Source: an uncultured cyanobacterium (lineage in GTDB: Bacteria; Cyanobacteriota; Cyanobacteriia; PCC-6307; Cyanobiaceae). From it: a stretch of DNA of 64,000 nt. The notes below the pieces were generated by a model, which was not told where the DNA came from, ran no database searches, and was given only the letters and a program-made list of their open reading frames with translations. The stretch is taken from positions 310,001 through 374,000 of the forward strand of contig CAIXBB010000001.1 of NCBI GenBank assembly GCA_903917565.1. Direction: 5' to 3'. Below, in pieces: positions 35,855-45,491 of the stretch. Each line of letters begins with the position of its first letter. The stretch's first letter is position 1. The position numbers were made by a program, and so were the translations under genes.

Positions 35855-36919
35855 TCAGCGGGGCAGCAGGGGCGCCGTGGGCAGGCTGCCAAGGGGACCA
35901 CTGGGGGTGGGCATGGGCCGCCGCCGGGGCTGCAGCTGCTCCAGCACCGCTTCGATGCGGCGCGCTGCCCGCTTGGCCGGCTGGCCCTCCTGGCGCCGCC
36001 AGACGCTGCGGGCCATCAGCACCTCCTCGCCGTGGGCCTCGGCCCCGAGGGCTTCCAGCCACCCCTGGCGCTCGCCATCGCTCACCTCGCAGCGCAGCCA
36101 GAGGCTGGTGCCCCCCTTGGCGATGCGGTGCAGCAAGGATTCCGCCGCTGACCCGAGCAGGTGGGCCCAGCCGGGGTGGATGCTCAGCTCCACCGCCTGG
36201 CCGCCGCCGGGGTGCTCATCGAGCCAGCGCACGCCCGCCACCGCCTCGTTGCGCAGCGCATCCACCAGCATCCAGCCCTGGCTGCGGCTCTGGTCGAGCA
36301 GGTCTTCGATGCGGCGGTCCTGGAGCTGGCGCAGATGGGCCGGGCAGGTGGCCTGCTCCAGGTGCCACAGCAACGGGGCATTGCGGCGGTTGAGCTGGCG
36401 CAGTTGCAGCTCGGCGGGGGGGAGAGGGGCGGGGCGATCCGCCGCTGGCTGCAATCGCCAGAGGCGATCGGTGCGCTGGGGCTGGAAGCCCTGCTCCCGC
36501 AGGGTGGCCAGCCGGGAGGTGTCGAGGCTGGAGGCGGTGGCGATCCAGCTCGCGGCTCCCTTCACCCGGCCGATGGCCTGGCGCAGCAGATCCCCGGCCA
36601 GGGCCGCCCGGCCGGGGGCTGAGGACTCTGGGGAGGGACCTTCCGTGGCGGCCAGCGCCAGGCGCAGGTGCTGCACCTGCCAGCAGGAGCCGCTGCGGTT
36701 GAGACGCCGGCAGACGATCAGACCCAGGGCCTGCTGACGGGTGAGCCCCTGGCGCTGCAGGGCGACCAGCACGTGGGCGGCCAGGGGGCGGCGGCTGATC
36801 ACCGCCGTCAGCAACTGCTCCGGCAGGGCCAGCAGCAGCGAGCGCTGCAGCAGGGGCTGCAGCGGCAGGAAGGCGGGGTCATCGAGCAGGGGCAGGTGCC
36901 AGCCCTGAAGTGGCTCCAC
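35855..36919 (-). CDS. GNAT-like cyanobacterial protein, unknown
   Basis: About 354 residues from the GTG at 36919 (MEPLQGWHLPLLDD). The frame is open further upstream but there it runs antisense-like through low-complexity sequence and a 15-base tandem repeat. The C-terminal half (LLWHLEQATCPAHLRQLQDR, then GWMLVDALRNEAVAGVRWLDEHP and AVELSIHPGWAHLLGSAAESLL) has the feel of an acetyltransferase fold with an acetyl-CoA-binding turn. The N-terminal half is helical and Leu/Gln-rich. It abuts ruvX with no gap. Function not assigned; start uncertain. Confidence 0.6.
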   Translation of the reverse strand: MEPLQGWHLPLLDDPAFLPLQPLLQRSLLLALPEQLLTAVISRRPLAAHVLVALQRQGLTRQQALGLIVCRRLNRSGSCWQVQHLRLALAATEGPSPESSAPGRAALAGDLLRQAIGRVKGAASWIATASSLDTSRLATLREQGFQPQRTDRLWRLQPAADRPAPLPPAELQLRQLNRRNAPLLWHLEQATCPAHLRQLQDRRIEDLLDQSRSQGWMLVDALRNEAVAGVRWLDEHPGGGQAVELSIHPGWAHLLGSAAESLLHRIAKGGTSLWLRCEVSDGERQGWLEALGAEAHGEEVLMARSVWRRQEGQPAKRAARRIEAVLEQLQPRRRPMPTPSGPLGSLPTAPLLPR

Positions 36920-36950
36920 CGTCCAGCTTGGGGAGGTTCTGCCCTGGGCA

Positions 36951-36980
36951 GGCACTGGCACGGCAGGCACTGGCACGGCA
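36951..36980. repeat. Perfect 15-base tandem duplication
   Basis: GGCACTGGCACGGCA occurs twice in direct succession just upstream of the presumed start of the GNAT-like gene. If the longer frame were translated it would encode VPVPA twice. It is probably a replication-slippage product. Confidence 0.8.
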
Positions 36981-37050
36981 GACGGTGGGGGAAAGGAGAG
37001 GGAAGACGAAACGGGACGACGACGCAGGAGGCAACATCCTCCACACGATT

Positions 37051-38229
37051 CTACGTGGGACGCACCAGGACGAGGGGGGTGCGCTCGTTGGCATTGCCGG
37101 CGGGGTTGGGACGCAGGGCCCGCATCAGCAGGGCCTCGTCGGTGCCGCCGCTGGCGGCCAGCACCTTCACCCGCCCCAGGTCGTTCACATCCACCACCGC
37201 CACGGCCACCCCGAGGGCCGCCGCCATCCGCTTGCACCAGGCCGCCGGTTGGTCCGGGCCCAGCACGATGGTCTGGTCATAGGGGGGGGTGGTTCCTGTG
37301 ATGTCGTCGATCAGGCGGGCCTGCTCCCCGGCCAGCCGATAGAACCATCCCTTGCTGCCCACCAGCTTCATGGCGGTGCCCACCAGCCAGCTCCCCAGCA
37401 CCCGGGCCGGGCCGGACACGTCGATCAGGCTCTGAAGGCCGCAGGCGGTGGCCAGGGAGCTGGTGGGGTGGAACGCCCGACAGAGCAGGCGGGCCAGGAA
37501 GGAGGGCTCCACCGTCGATGGGTGGTGGTAGCGACCCTGGATCACCGCCAGGGGTGTCTCGCCGATGGTGAGCACATCACCGGGCTGGAGCAGCCCATCA
37601 GTGTAGCGCCGCAAGACCTCGAGCGAATCGTCGAGCACCCCCAACAGGTGGGTGCGCACCGGCAGCACCCGGCAAGCCTCCCCCTCGCGCCACCCGGGGG
37701 CTGCCGGATCGCCCGGTTCCGGTTTCTGCAGGGGCAGCAGGATCCCCTGGCGCCGCTGCAGCCGCCCGAAGGGTCCGTAGTTCACCCAGAGGATGTCCAT
37801 CCAGAGGGTGTCGAGCACGCTCTCCAGATCCAGCCCGCCGGGCCCGGTGAGGTTGAGGCGGATGTGGGCGGCGGTGGTCTTGCGGCCCTTGACGATGTAG
37901 GCGGCCCAATAGCCGTCGGGGCGCGCTTCTTCATCCGGGTGCAGCGGCGTGATGCGCAGCTCGTGGCGCACCTGGCTCACGTCGCTGCGGCCCAGCACGG
38001 TGGGCACCAGCGTGATCTCCGGCACCATCACCTCCATGCGGGGGTGGGGGTTGCGGATGCGGATCTCCCCGGTGATCTCCAGCCCCTTGGCACGGCGGCG
38101 CACCTGAAAGGCGCCGGGCAGCAGCTGCAGGGGGGAGGCGGGCCGCAGACGGTGGCGCAGTTCGAGCACCACCAGCGCCAGCCCGAGCAGCAGCAGCAGA
38201 ACCAGCAGCAAGGAAACGGGAAACGGCAA
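37051..38229 (-). CDS. Membrane-anchored CofE-like (F420-0:gamma-glutamyl ligase family) protein
   Basis: 392 residues. A single N-terminal hydrophobic anchor (PVSLLLVLLLLLGLALVVLEL) precedes a roughly 350-residue domain with PGDVLTIGETPLAVIQGR, GPARVLGSWLVGTAMKLVGSKGWFYRLAG and a C-terminal VVDVNDLGRVKVLAAS block. This is the COG1478/CofE-like family often annotated as F420 ligase in cyanobacteria; the anchor argues for a different or membrane-linked amino-acid ligase role. Substrates are unknown. Confidence 0.75.
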   Translation of the reverse strand: MPFPVSLLLVLLLLLGLALVVLELRHRLRPASPLQLLPGAFQVRRRAKGLEITGEIRIRNPHPRMEVMVPEITLVPTVLGRSDVSQVRHELRITPLHPDEEARPDGYWAAYIVKGRKTTAAHIRLNLTGPGGLDLESVLDTLWMDILWVNYGPFGRLQRRQGILLPLQKPEPGDPAAPGWREGEACRVLPVRTHLLGVLDDSLEVLRRYTDGLLQPGDVLTIGETPLAVIQGRYHHPSTVEPSFLARLLCRAFHPTSSLATACGLQSLIDVSGPARVLGSWLVGTAMKLVGSKGWFYRLAGEQARLIDDITGTTPPYDQTIVLGPDQPAAWCKRMAAALGVAVAVVDVNDLGRVKVLAASGGTDEALLMRALRPNPAGNANERTPLVLVRPT

Positions 38230-38314
38230 GCCGATACGTCAGGGAATGTCCGGGCGGAGCGTAGAGGCACCCGTGGCCCTAGTTTCGGGCCCATGGAAAC
38301 GGCTCGGCCCTGGC

Positions 38315-39694
38315 ATGCGCAAGACCTTCGTGCTCGACACCAACGTGTTGCTGCATGACCCCCAGGCCCTGAACCGCTTCGAGGACAACCAGGTGGTGGT
38401 CCCGATCGAGGTGGTCGAGGAGATCGACCGCTTCAAGCGGGACTCCTCCGAGAAGGGCCGCAACGCCCGCCAGGTGTCCCGCCTGCTCGACGAACTGCGC
38501 GAAAAGGGCAACCTGGCCGAAGGGGTGCCGATCGATGGCTCCAGCGGCGGGACCTTGAAGGTGGTGTTCTGCCGCAGCGAAACCCTGCGCCAGCTGCCCC
38601 CCGAGCTCAAGGCGGGCAACGGCGACAACAACATCCTGGCGGTGGCCCTGGAGCAGCGGTTGCAGGAGGTGGTGGGCAGCCAGCCACCGGTGGTGCTCGT
38701 CACCAAGGACACCAACCTGCGCATCAAGGCCGATGCGGTGGGCCTGATCGCCCAGGACTACACCACCGACAAGGTGGACATGGCGGACCTGTATCCCGGT
38801 TTCTGCGAGCGCTGGATGGGCGCCGAGCAGATGGACGAGGTGAAGGCCGGCGAGGGCCTGTCGGCCGATTCCATCCCTGAACAGCCCGTTCCCGTCTCGC
38901 CATTGCAGGCCAATGAGGGGGTGACCCTCGTCGACCTCGCCCAGCCGGCCCACACCCTGCTGGCCCGCTACAACGGCCGCACGGGGACCCTGCAACCGCT
39001 TCTGAAATCAGCCAAGGCGAAAATGGGGCGCATCCAACCCCGCAATCGGGAGCAGGCCTTCGCCCTCGATCTGCTGCTCGATCCGGCGGTGGCCCTGGTG
39101 ACCCTGGTGGGCAAGGCCGGCACCGGCAAGACCCTGCTCGCCCTGGCGGCGGGGCTGCATCAGGTGGCCGATGAGCGCCTCTATGAACGCCTTCTGGTGA
39201 CCCGCCCGGTGATCTCCCTGGGCAAGGAGATGGGCTTCCTGCCCGGGGATCTCGAGGAGAAGATGGCCCCCTGGATGCAACCGATCGTCGACAACCTCGA
39301 CTTCCTGCTCGGTGGCGAGGACGCCCAGAACACCCGGGGGGGCCACCGGCCACCACGCAGCAACTGGAGCGACCTGAAGGGTATGGGACTGCTGGAAGTG
39401 GAGGCGATCAGCTACATCCGCGGCCGTTCGATTCCTCGCCAGTTCATGGTGGTGGATGAGGCCCAGAACCTGACCCCCCATGAGGTCAAGACGATCGTGA
39501 CCCGGGTGGGTGAAGGCACCAAGATCGTGCTCACCGGCGATCCCTACCAGATCGACAATCCCTATGTGGATGCCGAGAGCAACGGACTCACCTGGCTGGT
39601 GGAGCGCTTCAAGGGCCAGCTGCTCTCCGGCCACATCACCCTGATGCGGGGGGAGCGCTCCGAGCTGGCCGAACTGGCGGCCAACCTGCTCTGA
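38315..39694 (+). CDS. PhoH-family ATPase with N-terminal PIN domain
   Basis: 459 residues from the ATG at 38315 (MRKTFVLDTNVLLHDP). The N-terminal PIN nuclease-like domain (1-150) has acidic residues in LDTNVLL, NGDNNILA and VTKDTNLRIKA. The C-terminal PhoH ATPase has Walker [34 protein letters not shown], the DEAQN Walker B and VLTGDPYQID. PhoH2/YlaK-type proteins are RNA helicases with RNase activity. It is transcribed away from the CofE-like gene. Confidence 0.93.
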   Translation: MRKTFVLDTNVLLHDPQALNRFEDNQVVVPIEVVEEIDRFKRDSSEKGRNARQVSRLLDELREKGNLAEGVPIDGSSGGTLKVVFCRSETLRQLPPELKAGNGDNNILAVALEQRLQEVVGSQPPVVLVTKDTNLRIKADAVGLIAQDYTTDKVDMADLYPGFCERWMGAEQMDEVKAGEGLSADSIPEQPVPVSPLQANEGVTLVDLAQPAHTLLARYNGRTGTLQPLLKSAKAKMGRIQPRNREQAFALDLLLDPAVALVTLVGKAGTGKTLLALAAGLHQVADERLYERLLVTRPVISLGKEMGFLPGDLEEKMAPWMQPIVDNLDFLLGGEDAQNTRGGHRPPRSNWSDLKGMGLLEVEAISYIRGRSIPRQFMVVDEAQNLTPHEVKTIVTRVGEGTKIVLTGDPYQIDNPYVDAESNGLTWLVERFKGQLLSGHITLMRGERSELAELAANLL

Positions 39695-39747
39695 GATTCC
39701 TTCCCTGGAGCCACCGGTAGCGGCTGCCCCGGCAGAGGCCCATCAGG

Positions 39748-40122
39748 TCAGGAAGGTGCAGGTGATTTCCCCAGTGACGGTGAGACGCAACTGACCTGCC
39801 GGGTCAAGGTGCCGTTGCAGTTTAGAGAGGCGCCGCCGGAGGGCTGCGACACAACCACCGGCGGCCCTGACTTGTGGGCCGCGACACATTGTTCGGCAAA
39901 GGCCACCGTTTCCAGGATTCTGCTGGAGGCTTCTGCCAGCGCGACGGTGCGACGTCACTGGGGAAGCACAATCGCGCTGAGGATCCCCACGATGCTGACG
40001 ACACTCATGTGTTCCATGAGCGTGAATCCAGGCGATCCAACATGGAAGTGCGATCTGAGACTGGTCAGTTGGTCGGTATGAACAGATTGATGATTGGGTT
40101 CCAGAGGAGGGGAGTAGGACAT
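39748..40122 (-). pseudogene. Type IV pilin-like (pseudopilin) gene interrupted by a stop
   Basis: The ATG at 40122 has a good ribosome site (AGGAG, spaced 5 bases). The frame codes a leader of about 32 residues ending in Gly, then FTLMEHMSVVSIVGILSAIVLPQ, which is the prepilin cleavage site and hydrophobic helix with the usual IEL worn to MEH. An in-frame TGA (39955-39957) follows at codon 56. Beyond it the same frame continues with VALAEASSRILETVAFAEQCVAAHKSG and later Cys residues to a stop at 39748-39750. The second part looks pilin-like too, so this is a nonsense-mutated gene. A 55-residue product could still be made. Confidence 0.72.
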
Positions 40123-40391
40123 GTCACTCCTACGACCTCGCTGTCTGGAAAGCGCTACTGGGGGTGAACAGGATCCGCAACACCAGGAGCTAAAAACCGA
40201 TGCATGCGTACATCGGGAATGTCAGCAGGTTGGACTGGGGCCTGATCAACTCAGGAGGGCGTGCTGATGTGGTTGAACAACAATGGAGTAAGAAGGAATG
40301 GCTTCAGCAGGACAATCCTTTCCAGGTGAGTGGCCATTGACCAACTGGCAGATCTTAAGGAAGATCGACGGGAAATCAAGGCTGGCCGTCC
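40123..40391. other. Intergenic stretch between fumC and the pilin pseudogene
   Basis: 269 bases without a convincing gene. It holds a perfect inverted repeat GATCTT / AAGATC with a 4-base loop at 40351-40366, 26 bases beyond the fumC stop. It lacks a GC-rich stem and T tract, so it is not a standard terminator. Confidence 0.5.
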
Positions 40392-41771
40392 TCAGACCAT
40401 CTGCTCGGGCCTGACCCAGCGGTCGAAGTCCTCTCCACTGATCTCTCCGAGGACCAGGGCCGCCTCGCGCAGGCTGAGCCGGTGCTGGTGGGCATGGCGG
40501 GCGATGGCGCAGGCCCGGTCGTAGCCGATGGCCGGCGTCAGGGCGGTGACCAGCATCAGGCTGCGGTCGCGCTGGGCTTCGATGTGGGCCACGTCCGCCC
40601 GCAGTCCATCGATGCAGAGTTCCCGGAACGTGCCGCAACTCCCCGCCAGCAGGTCGATGCTCTCCAGCAGGTTGTGGGCGATCAGCGGCTTGAACACGTT
40701 CAGTTCGAAGTTTCCCTGACTGGCGGCCATCTGGACGGCGGTGTTGTTGCCCATCACCTGTACGGCCACCATGGTGAGGCTCTCGCACTGGGTGGGATTC
40801 ACCTTGCCGGGCATGATGCTGGAGCCCGGTTCGTTCTCCGGCAGCACCAGTTCCCCGAGACCGCAACGGGGCCCGCTGGCCAGCCAGCGGATGTCGTTGG
40901 CAATCTTCATCAGGCTGCCCGCCAGCACCGTCAGGGCCCCGTGAGCGGACGCCAGCCCCTCCTGGCCAGCGAGGGCCTGGAACTTGTCGGGGGCACTGGT
41001 GAAGGGCAGGCCCACCCGTTCCGCCAGCCTGGCCGCCACCGCTTCGCCGAACCCCGCCGGTGCATTCAGCCCGGTACCCACCGCCGTGCCACCGATGGCC
41101 AGTTGCAGCACCTGGGGCAGGGTGGCCCGCAGACTGGCCAGCCCCAGCTCCAGCTGGGTGGCATAGCCTCCGAATTCCTGGCCCAGGCTGAGGGGCACCG
41201 CATCCTGCAGGTGGGTGCGCCCGATCTTGATCAGGCGGGCATAGGCCTCCGCCTTGGCCCGCAGGGCGGCGATCAGCGCCTCCAGGCTCGGGATCAGGCG
41301 CTGGTGCAGCTCAATGGCCACCGCCATGTGCATCGCCGTGGGGAAGGTGTCGTTGCTCGACTGGCTCAGGTTGACGTGGTCGTTCGGGTGGACCGGCACC
41401 TTGCTGCCCAGCAGGCCGCCGGCGGCGGCGATTGCCCGGTTGGCGATCACCTCATTGACGTTCATGTTGGTCTGGGTGCCCGATCCGGTCTGCCAGACCC
41501 GCAGCGGAAACTCGCCATCAAGCCGGCCCTGGCTCACCTCCTCGGCCGCCGCCACGATCAGGGCCGCCAGGCCCTCGGGCAAAGTGCCCATGGTGGCGTT
41601 CACCTCGGCGCAGGCGGCCTTGAGCTGGCCGAAGGCCTGCACCACCGTGATCGGCATCGGCGCGCCGAAGGGGAAATTGCGCAGCGAACGCTGGGTCTGG
41701 GCACCCCAGTAATGGTCGGCCGGCACCTCCACCGGGCCGAGGCTGTCGGTTTCGGTGCGGGTGGCCGGCAT
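40392..41771 (-). CDS. fumC: Class II fumarate hydratase
   Basis: 459 residues, cytoplasmic tetramer interconverting fumarate and malate. The superfamily signature [15 protein letters not shown], the [19 protein letters not shown] block, and [14 protein letters not shown] with the [17 protein letters not shown] site are all intact. It lies immediately before a thioredoxin-fold lumenal protein gene on the same strand, with a shared base at 41771. Confidence 0.96.
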   Translation of the reverse strand: MPATRTETDSLGPVEVPADHYWGAQTQRSLRNFPFGAPMPITVVQAFGQLKAACAEVNATMGTLPEGLAALIVAAAEEVSQGRLDGEFPLRVWQTGSGTQTNMNVNEVIANRAIAAAGGLLGSKVPVHPNDHVNLSQSSNDTFPTAMHMAVAIELHQRLIPSLEALIAALRAKAEAYARLIKIGRTHLQDAVPLSLGQEFGGYATQLELGLASLRATLPQVLQLAIGGTAVGTGLNAPAGFGEAVAARLAERVGLPFTSAPDKFQALAGQEGLASAHGALTVLAGSLMKIANDIRWLASGPRCGLGELVLPENEPGSSIMPGKVNPTQCESLTMVAVQVMGNNTAVQMAASQGNFELNVFKPLIAHNLLESIDLLAGSCGTFRELCIDGLRADVAHIEAQRDRSLMLVTALTPAIGYDRACAIARHAHQHRLSLREAALVLGEISGEDFDRWVRPEQMV

Positions 41772-42364
41772 CAGCGGGACGCCACCACTTCGCTGTTGAG
41801 TTCGTTGAAGCTCAAGGTGGCGCTGTTGCCCGCGCCTGGCGCCATGGGAATGCCGGTGGCTGCGCTCACGGCGGTGTTGATGGCATCGACGCTCACCTGA
41901 CCATGGCGATCGAAGACCACACGGCCGTCGCTGTCGATCACCACGACCTGGGGGATCAGACCATCCCAGTAATGGGCCGGATCGCCGGCGCCCCCATCGG
42001 GTCGGTTCTGGAGAGGATCGGTGACCAAGGGGATCAGGTCAATGCCGTTGCCCCAGACCCGCTGCAGCTCGGACACCACCGGGGCGAACTGCTTGCTGAC
42101 GCTGCTGTCGTCGAGGTAATAGACGACCACCGCCACCCGATGCTCCGCCAGGGACTGGGCCAGACTGCTGCGGGGCGGCACCAGGGAGCCGTTGCCGGCA
42201 TAGAGGGCGAAGATGTTGCCGTCATAGCGGTCGTTCTCGAGGCTGGCCGCCGCCGGCCCAGGGGCCCAGAACAGGCCCATCGCCACGATCAGCATCAGGG
42301 CCCAGAGACCAGACAGGGGCCGGGACAGTGAACGGGGCAAGGGGAAACGGGCGTCTGGGGTCAT
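41771..42364 (-). CDS. Thioredoxin-fold thylakoid/lumenal protein, PSI accumulation factor-like
   Basis: 197 residues from the ATG at 42364. An N-terminal signal or anchor ([24 protein letters not shown]) is followed by [24 protein letters not shown], then a thioredoxin-like core ([28 protein letters not shown] and [18 protein letters not shown]). The CxxC active site is absent. Homologues are conserved in cyanobacteria and, to my memory, annotated as a thylakoid factor for PSI accumulation; this is not certain. Confidence 0.72.
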   Translation of the reverse strand: MTPDARFPLPRSLSRPLSGLWALMLIVAMGLFWAPGPAAASLENDRYDGNIFALYAGNGSLVPPRSSLAQSLAEHRVAVVVYYLDDSSVSKQFAPVVSELQRVWGNGIDLIPLVTDPLQNRPDGGAGDPAHYWDGLIPQVVVIDSDGRVVFDRHGQVSVDAINTAVSAATGIPMAPGAGNSATLSFNELNSEVVASR

Positions 42365-42386
42365 TGTGGCGTGGACACCAGCCACC

Positions 42387-44063
42387 TCAGTTGCGGTTCA
42401 GGCTCCGGCCCATCCCCTGGACGATGCCACGGCCCACCAGACCGATCGCCTTGCCGAGCACCTGGGTCAGCAGCACCACCAGCAGATCCCCCAGGCGCTT
42501 CAGGAAACTCTGGAGCTGGGGGCCAAGGGCATCCCGTGCTTCCAGCGCCAGGGTGACCGCCTGCTGCACCCAGCCGAGCTGGCGCAGCTCGGCATCGCGG
42601 GGCTCGGTGAGATCCACGCAATCGATCGCTCCGGCACCGAGGCGGAACAGGGGGCGCCGACTCTCGTAGAGGTGGATCGGCCGGTCGAACCAGCTGGTCC
42701 AGCGCTGCTGGGCATTGAGCTGGTTTCGCAATCGTTCCAGGTTGCGGGTGGCCAGCAGCTCGGGGCGGAGCAGGTAGCGGCGCAATTCGGGCCAGTCGGC
42801 GCAGGCCGCCAGCACCTCGGCACTGATCAGCTCGGCACTGCGCACCAGCCAGTTGCTGAGCAGCAGTTCGAGGTAAAGGACGGCCTGGGGCTCATCCGGG
42901 GCCAGCAACCGGCCGTCCACCAGCAGCGGACGGGCCTGCAGCAGCGGCGTGAGCATGGCCACCGGATCGGGCAGCTCCTGGTCGTCAGCCGCAAACTCGC
43001 TGCGGCGCAGGAGCGTTTCTGCCACCGGGCACAGCTTGCCGGCCATGGGGAGCTGCACATAGGAGCCGGCCATGTGGCGCAGGGCCTGCTGGCGCAGCTC
43101 CGGTTGCAGCTCCGTCCAGAGGCGCTCCAGCTGGTCGCCACGGGGATCGTCCTGCAGCAGTCGGTGGCGCAGCCGGTCGAACTGCTCCAGCAGCCCCAGC
43201 AGCAGATCGCTGCGACGGGAGGCATGGAGACCGTCGAGGGCAAGGAGCTGGCCGCTGTTGTTGCTGGGCCCGGCGGCAGCCGCCTCCTTCAGCCGCTCTC
43301 GCAGGGCCTCCCAGAGCCCCTCGGCCGTGCGCTGCCGCAGGGTGATCGCCACCCCATGGCCGATGCCCGAGGTCTGGCTTTCAGCAGCGGTGGGGGCGAG
43401 GGGCTCAGGGGCCAGGGGCTGGCCCCAGGCCAGGCTCAGCGGACCCCAGAGCCATAGCAGCAATCGCCGGGCCAGCCGCAACTCCCGCACCCGGCCCTCC
43501 AGCAGCAGCAGCGGCAGCAGCTGGGCAGGCGATGGATCGAGCAGGCGCAGACACAGGCGAAGCTCGGCGTCGATCTGCTGCAGGCCGCTCAACAGCAGCC
43601 ACTGGCCGAGGCCCATGGGAACGGCACCGGAGGTGGCAGAGGCCTGGTGCGCCGCGGCGATGGCCAGCACCCGTCCGCCGGCGAGAAGGGTGCCGACGGC
43701 CTCCCGCAGGCTGTCGACATCAGCCGCTTCGATCAGGCCCTGGGCCGGAAGCTGCAGCAGGACGTCACTGTCGTAGGGGTGATGGTCCGGCAGCAGCAGC
43801 AACAACGGCGCCGGATGCCAGCGCTCCAGCAGCCGGCGGCTCTCGGCGTCTAGGGCCTGGGGTTCGGGCAGGACGCTGAGGCACCAGACGATGAGCTGGG
43901 GTGGCCCCTGCAGCGTGTCAACGTCAACCACGTGGCAGCCGCTCCAGCCGGTTGCATCCCCGCTGGAGGAATCAGCCTCAAGCCAGCTGGTGAGGCCTGC
44001 CCGCTGCAGGGGTTCGGCGAACAGCAGCAGCTGGGGAAGAGGCTGTGCCGGACGTCGACCCAC
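42387..44063 (-). CDS. Ycf55-like (DUF3685) protein
   Basis: 558 residues. The first 150 resemble a response-regulator-like fold without recognisable phosphorylation residues (LLLFAEPLQRAGLTSWL, APLLLLLPDHHPYDSDVLL). The remainder is helical and Leu/Gln/Arg-rich, ending with FLKRLGDLLVVLLTQVLGKAIGLVGRGIVQGM. This fits the Ycf55/DUF3685 family known in cyanobacteria and red-algal plastids. Its function is unknown. It follows the Fur-family regulator by 26 bases on the same strand. Confidence 0.72.
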   Translation of the reverse strand: MGRRPAQPLPQLLLFAEPLQRAGLTSWLEADSSSGDATGWSGCHVVDVDTLQGPPQLIVWCLSVLPEPQALDAESRRLLERWHPAPLLLLLPDHHPYDSDVLLQLPAQGLIEAADVDSLREAVGTLLAGGRVLAIAAAHQASATSGAVPMGLGQWLLLSGLQQIDAELRLCLRLLDPSPAQLLPLLLLEGRVRELRLARRLLLWLWGPLSLAWGQPLAPEPLAPTAAESQTSGIGHGVAITLRQRTAEGLWEALRERLKEAAAAGPSNNSGQLLALDGLHASRRSDLLLGLLEQFDRLRHRLLQDDPRGDQLERLWTELQPELRQQALRHMAGSYVQLPMAGKLCPVAETLLRRSEFAADDQELPDPVAMLTPLLQARPLLVDGRLLAPDEPQAVLYLELLLSNWLVRSAELISAEVLAACADWPELRRYLLRPELLATRNLERLRNQLNAQQRWTSWFDRPIHLYESRRPLFRLGAGAIDCVDLTEPRDAELRQLGWVQQAVTLALEARDALGPQLQSFLKRLGDLLVVLLTQVLGKAIGLVGRGIVQGMGRSLNRN

Positions 44064-44089
44064 GTTGCCAGGACAGTGTTGGCCCGACC

Positions 44090-44608
44090 CTAACCAAGGC
44101 GAACGCTTTTCTCCAGTGCCGTCCGGCGGTGGCCGGAAAGATGCAGGGTGTACGACTCGATCGCGAACCCGGTTTGCGCCTCAATCTGCTGCAGGAGGTG
44201 AGCCGGAAGAAGCACATCGAGATCAAGGATCTCCCCGGATTGTGTGCAGGTGAGATGGCTGTGGGGATCGGCGCGATAGCCGTAGAGACGGCCGTTGGCC
44301 CGCTCGAGGCATTCGATCATCCCGGCCGATTGCAGAGCTTCCAGATTCTGATAAACAGACGTATGGCCGATGTGGCGCCCCTGATCGTTGAGCTTCTCGA
44401 AGATGTCCCGGGCGGAAAGGTGGCTTTTCTCGGCCCACAGGAGATCAAGCACCATGCGCCGCTGGCGGCTCAGCCGCATGCCCAGATCCCTGCAACGCTG
44501 GTAGACCGCCTCCACATGGGCCAAGGCCTGCGCCACCGGTTGACGATCACCAGCCTTGCCACGTCTGCCGCCGGCCGTGGAGGGTTCGGTGGTCGTGGTG
44601 GGATGCAA
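44090..44608 (-). CDS. Fur-family transcriptional repressor
   Basis: 172 residues. The winged helix covers about residues 35-110 (MRLSRQRRMVLDLLW, HLSARDIFEKL, HIGHTSVYQNLEALQSAGMIE). The dimerisation half has DPHSHLTCTQSGEILDLDVLLP. The CxxC pairs that bind structural zinc in Fur/PerR are missing: only three Cys occur and none are paired. It could sense metal or peroxide through the remaining His/Asp residues. Translation seems to start at a TTG (44608), as no ATG fits. A palindrome and -10-like hexamer lie just upstream. Confidence 0.85.
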   Translation of the reverse strand: MHPTTTTEPSTAGGRRGKAGDRQPVAQALAHVEAVYQRCRDLGMRLSRQRRMVLDLLWAEKSHLSARDIFEKLNDQGRHIGHTSVYQNLEALQSAGMIECLERANGRLYGYRADPHSHLTCTQSGEILDLDVLLPAHLLQQIEAQTGFAIESYTLHLSGHRRTALEKSVRLG

Positions 44609-44619
44609 ACGCTGCCGCC

Positions 44620-44640
44620 ATCAACATTGATTCTGTTATA
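44620..44640 (-). promoter_or_regulatory. Promoter and possible operator of the Fur-family gene
   Basis: On the minus strand a TATAAC hexamer (44635-44640) is followed by a perfect short palindrome, ATCAA-TG-TTGAT (44620-44631), 12 bases before the presumed start codon. Position suits an autoregulatory site. It is not a canonical Fur box. Confidence 0.35.
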
Positions 44641-44691
44641 GGGCAGTTGCACCAACACCGGCATGGCCCAGCCTCCGGCCGGCGGCAGGTC

Positions 44692-45453
44692 TCAGGCGAT
44701 CGGCAGTTGCAAGGGATCCTGCAGCCGCCCGTCGCCGATGGCCTGCAGGGCCTCGAGCAGATCCACCCGGCCGTCGTACAGCGCCCGTCCCACGATCACC
44801 CCTGTCACGCCCAGGGGTTCAAGACTCAGCAGGCTCAGCAGATCGGTGAGGCAACCCACGCCCCCCGAAGCGATCACCGGAATCGTGGAGGCCTGGGCCA
44901 TGGCCCGCAGGGCCGTCAGATTGGGGCCCTCCAGGGTGCCGTCGGTGGCGATATCGGTGCTGATGATCGCCGCCACCCCCGTGCCCTCGAGGCTGGCGGC
45001 AAGCGCCGTGGCCTCCACCGTGCTCTGCTCGATCCAGCCCCGGGTGGCCACCATGCCCCCGTTGGCATCGATCCCCACCACGATCCGGCCGGGATGGCGG
45101 CCGGCCAGGCAGCGCACCAGCTCCGGGTTCTCGACGGCCAGCGTGCCGAGGATCACTCGATCCACACCCCAGCCCAGCAGTTGTTCGGCCCGTTCGAGCG
45201 AACGCACACCACCCCCCAGCTGCACCGGAATCGCCAGGGCCGCAGTGATCGCCTGGACGGCGGTGTCGTTGCAAGGGGTTCCGCTTCTGGCCCCGTCGAG
45301 ATCCACCAGGTGCAGCCGCGTGGCTCCCTGGCGCTGCCACTCCAGAGCCTGGGCCACGGGATCGTCGCTGAAGCGGGTGACACGGCCGTAGTCGCCCTGA
45401 TGCAGACGCACGCAATGGCCGTCGAGCAGATCGATGGCAGGGATGACTTGCAT
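44692..45453 (-). CDS. hisA: ProFAR isomerase (histidine biosynthesis)
   Basis: 253 residues, TIM barrel. HisA opens the ring of ProFAR by Amadori rearrangement. [22 protein letters not shown] starts the protein with the catalytic Asp, the second catalytic Asp is in [16 protein letters not shown], and the phosphate sites are QLGGGVRS and IASGGVG. Length is standard. Single gene in this cluster; other his genes are not nearby. Confidence 0.95.
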   Translation of the reverse strand: MQVIPAIDLLDGHCVRLHQGDYGRVTRFSDDPVAQALEWQRQGATRLHLVDLDGARSGTPCNDTAVQAITAALAIPVQLGGGVRSLERAEQLLGWGVDRVILGTLAVENPELVRCLAGRHPGRIVVGIDANGGMVATRGWIEQSTVEATALAASLEGTGVAAIISTDIATDGTLEGPNLTALRAMAQASTIPVIASGGVGCLTDLLSLLSLEPLGVTGVIVGRALYDGRVDLLEALQAIGDGRLQDPLQLPIA

Positions 45454-45491
45454 GGGGCTGCGGTCGCGGAAAGGGGGAGGTGGGTGGTGGC

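Noticed and set aside
40351-40366. Inverted repeat GATCTT/AAGATC after fumC as a terminator
   Set aside because: The stem is AT-rich and no T tract follows, so it does not meet terminator criteria.
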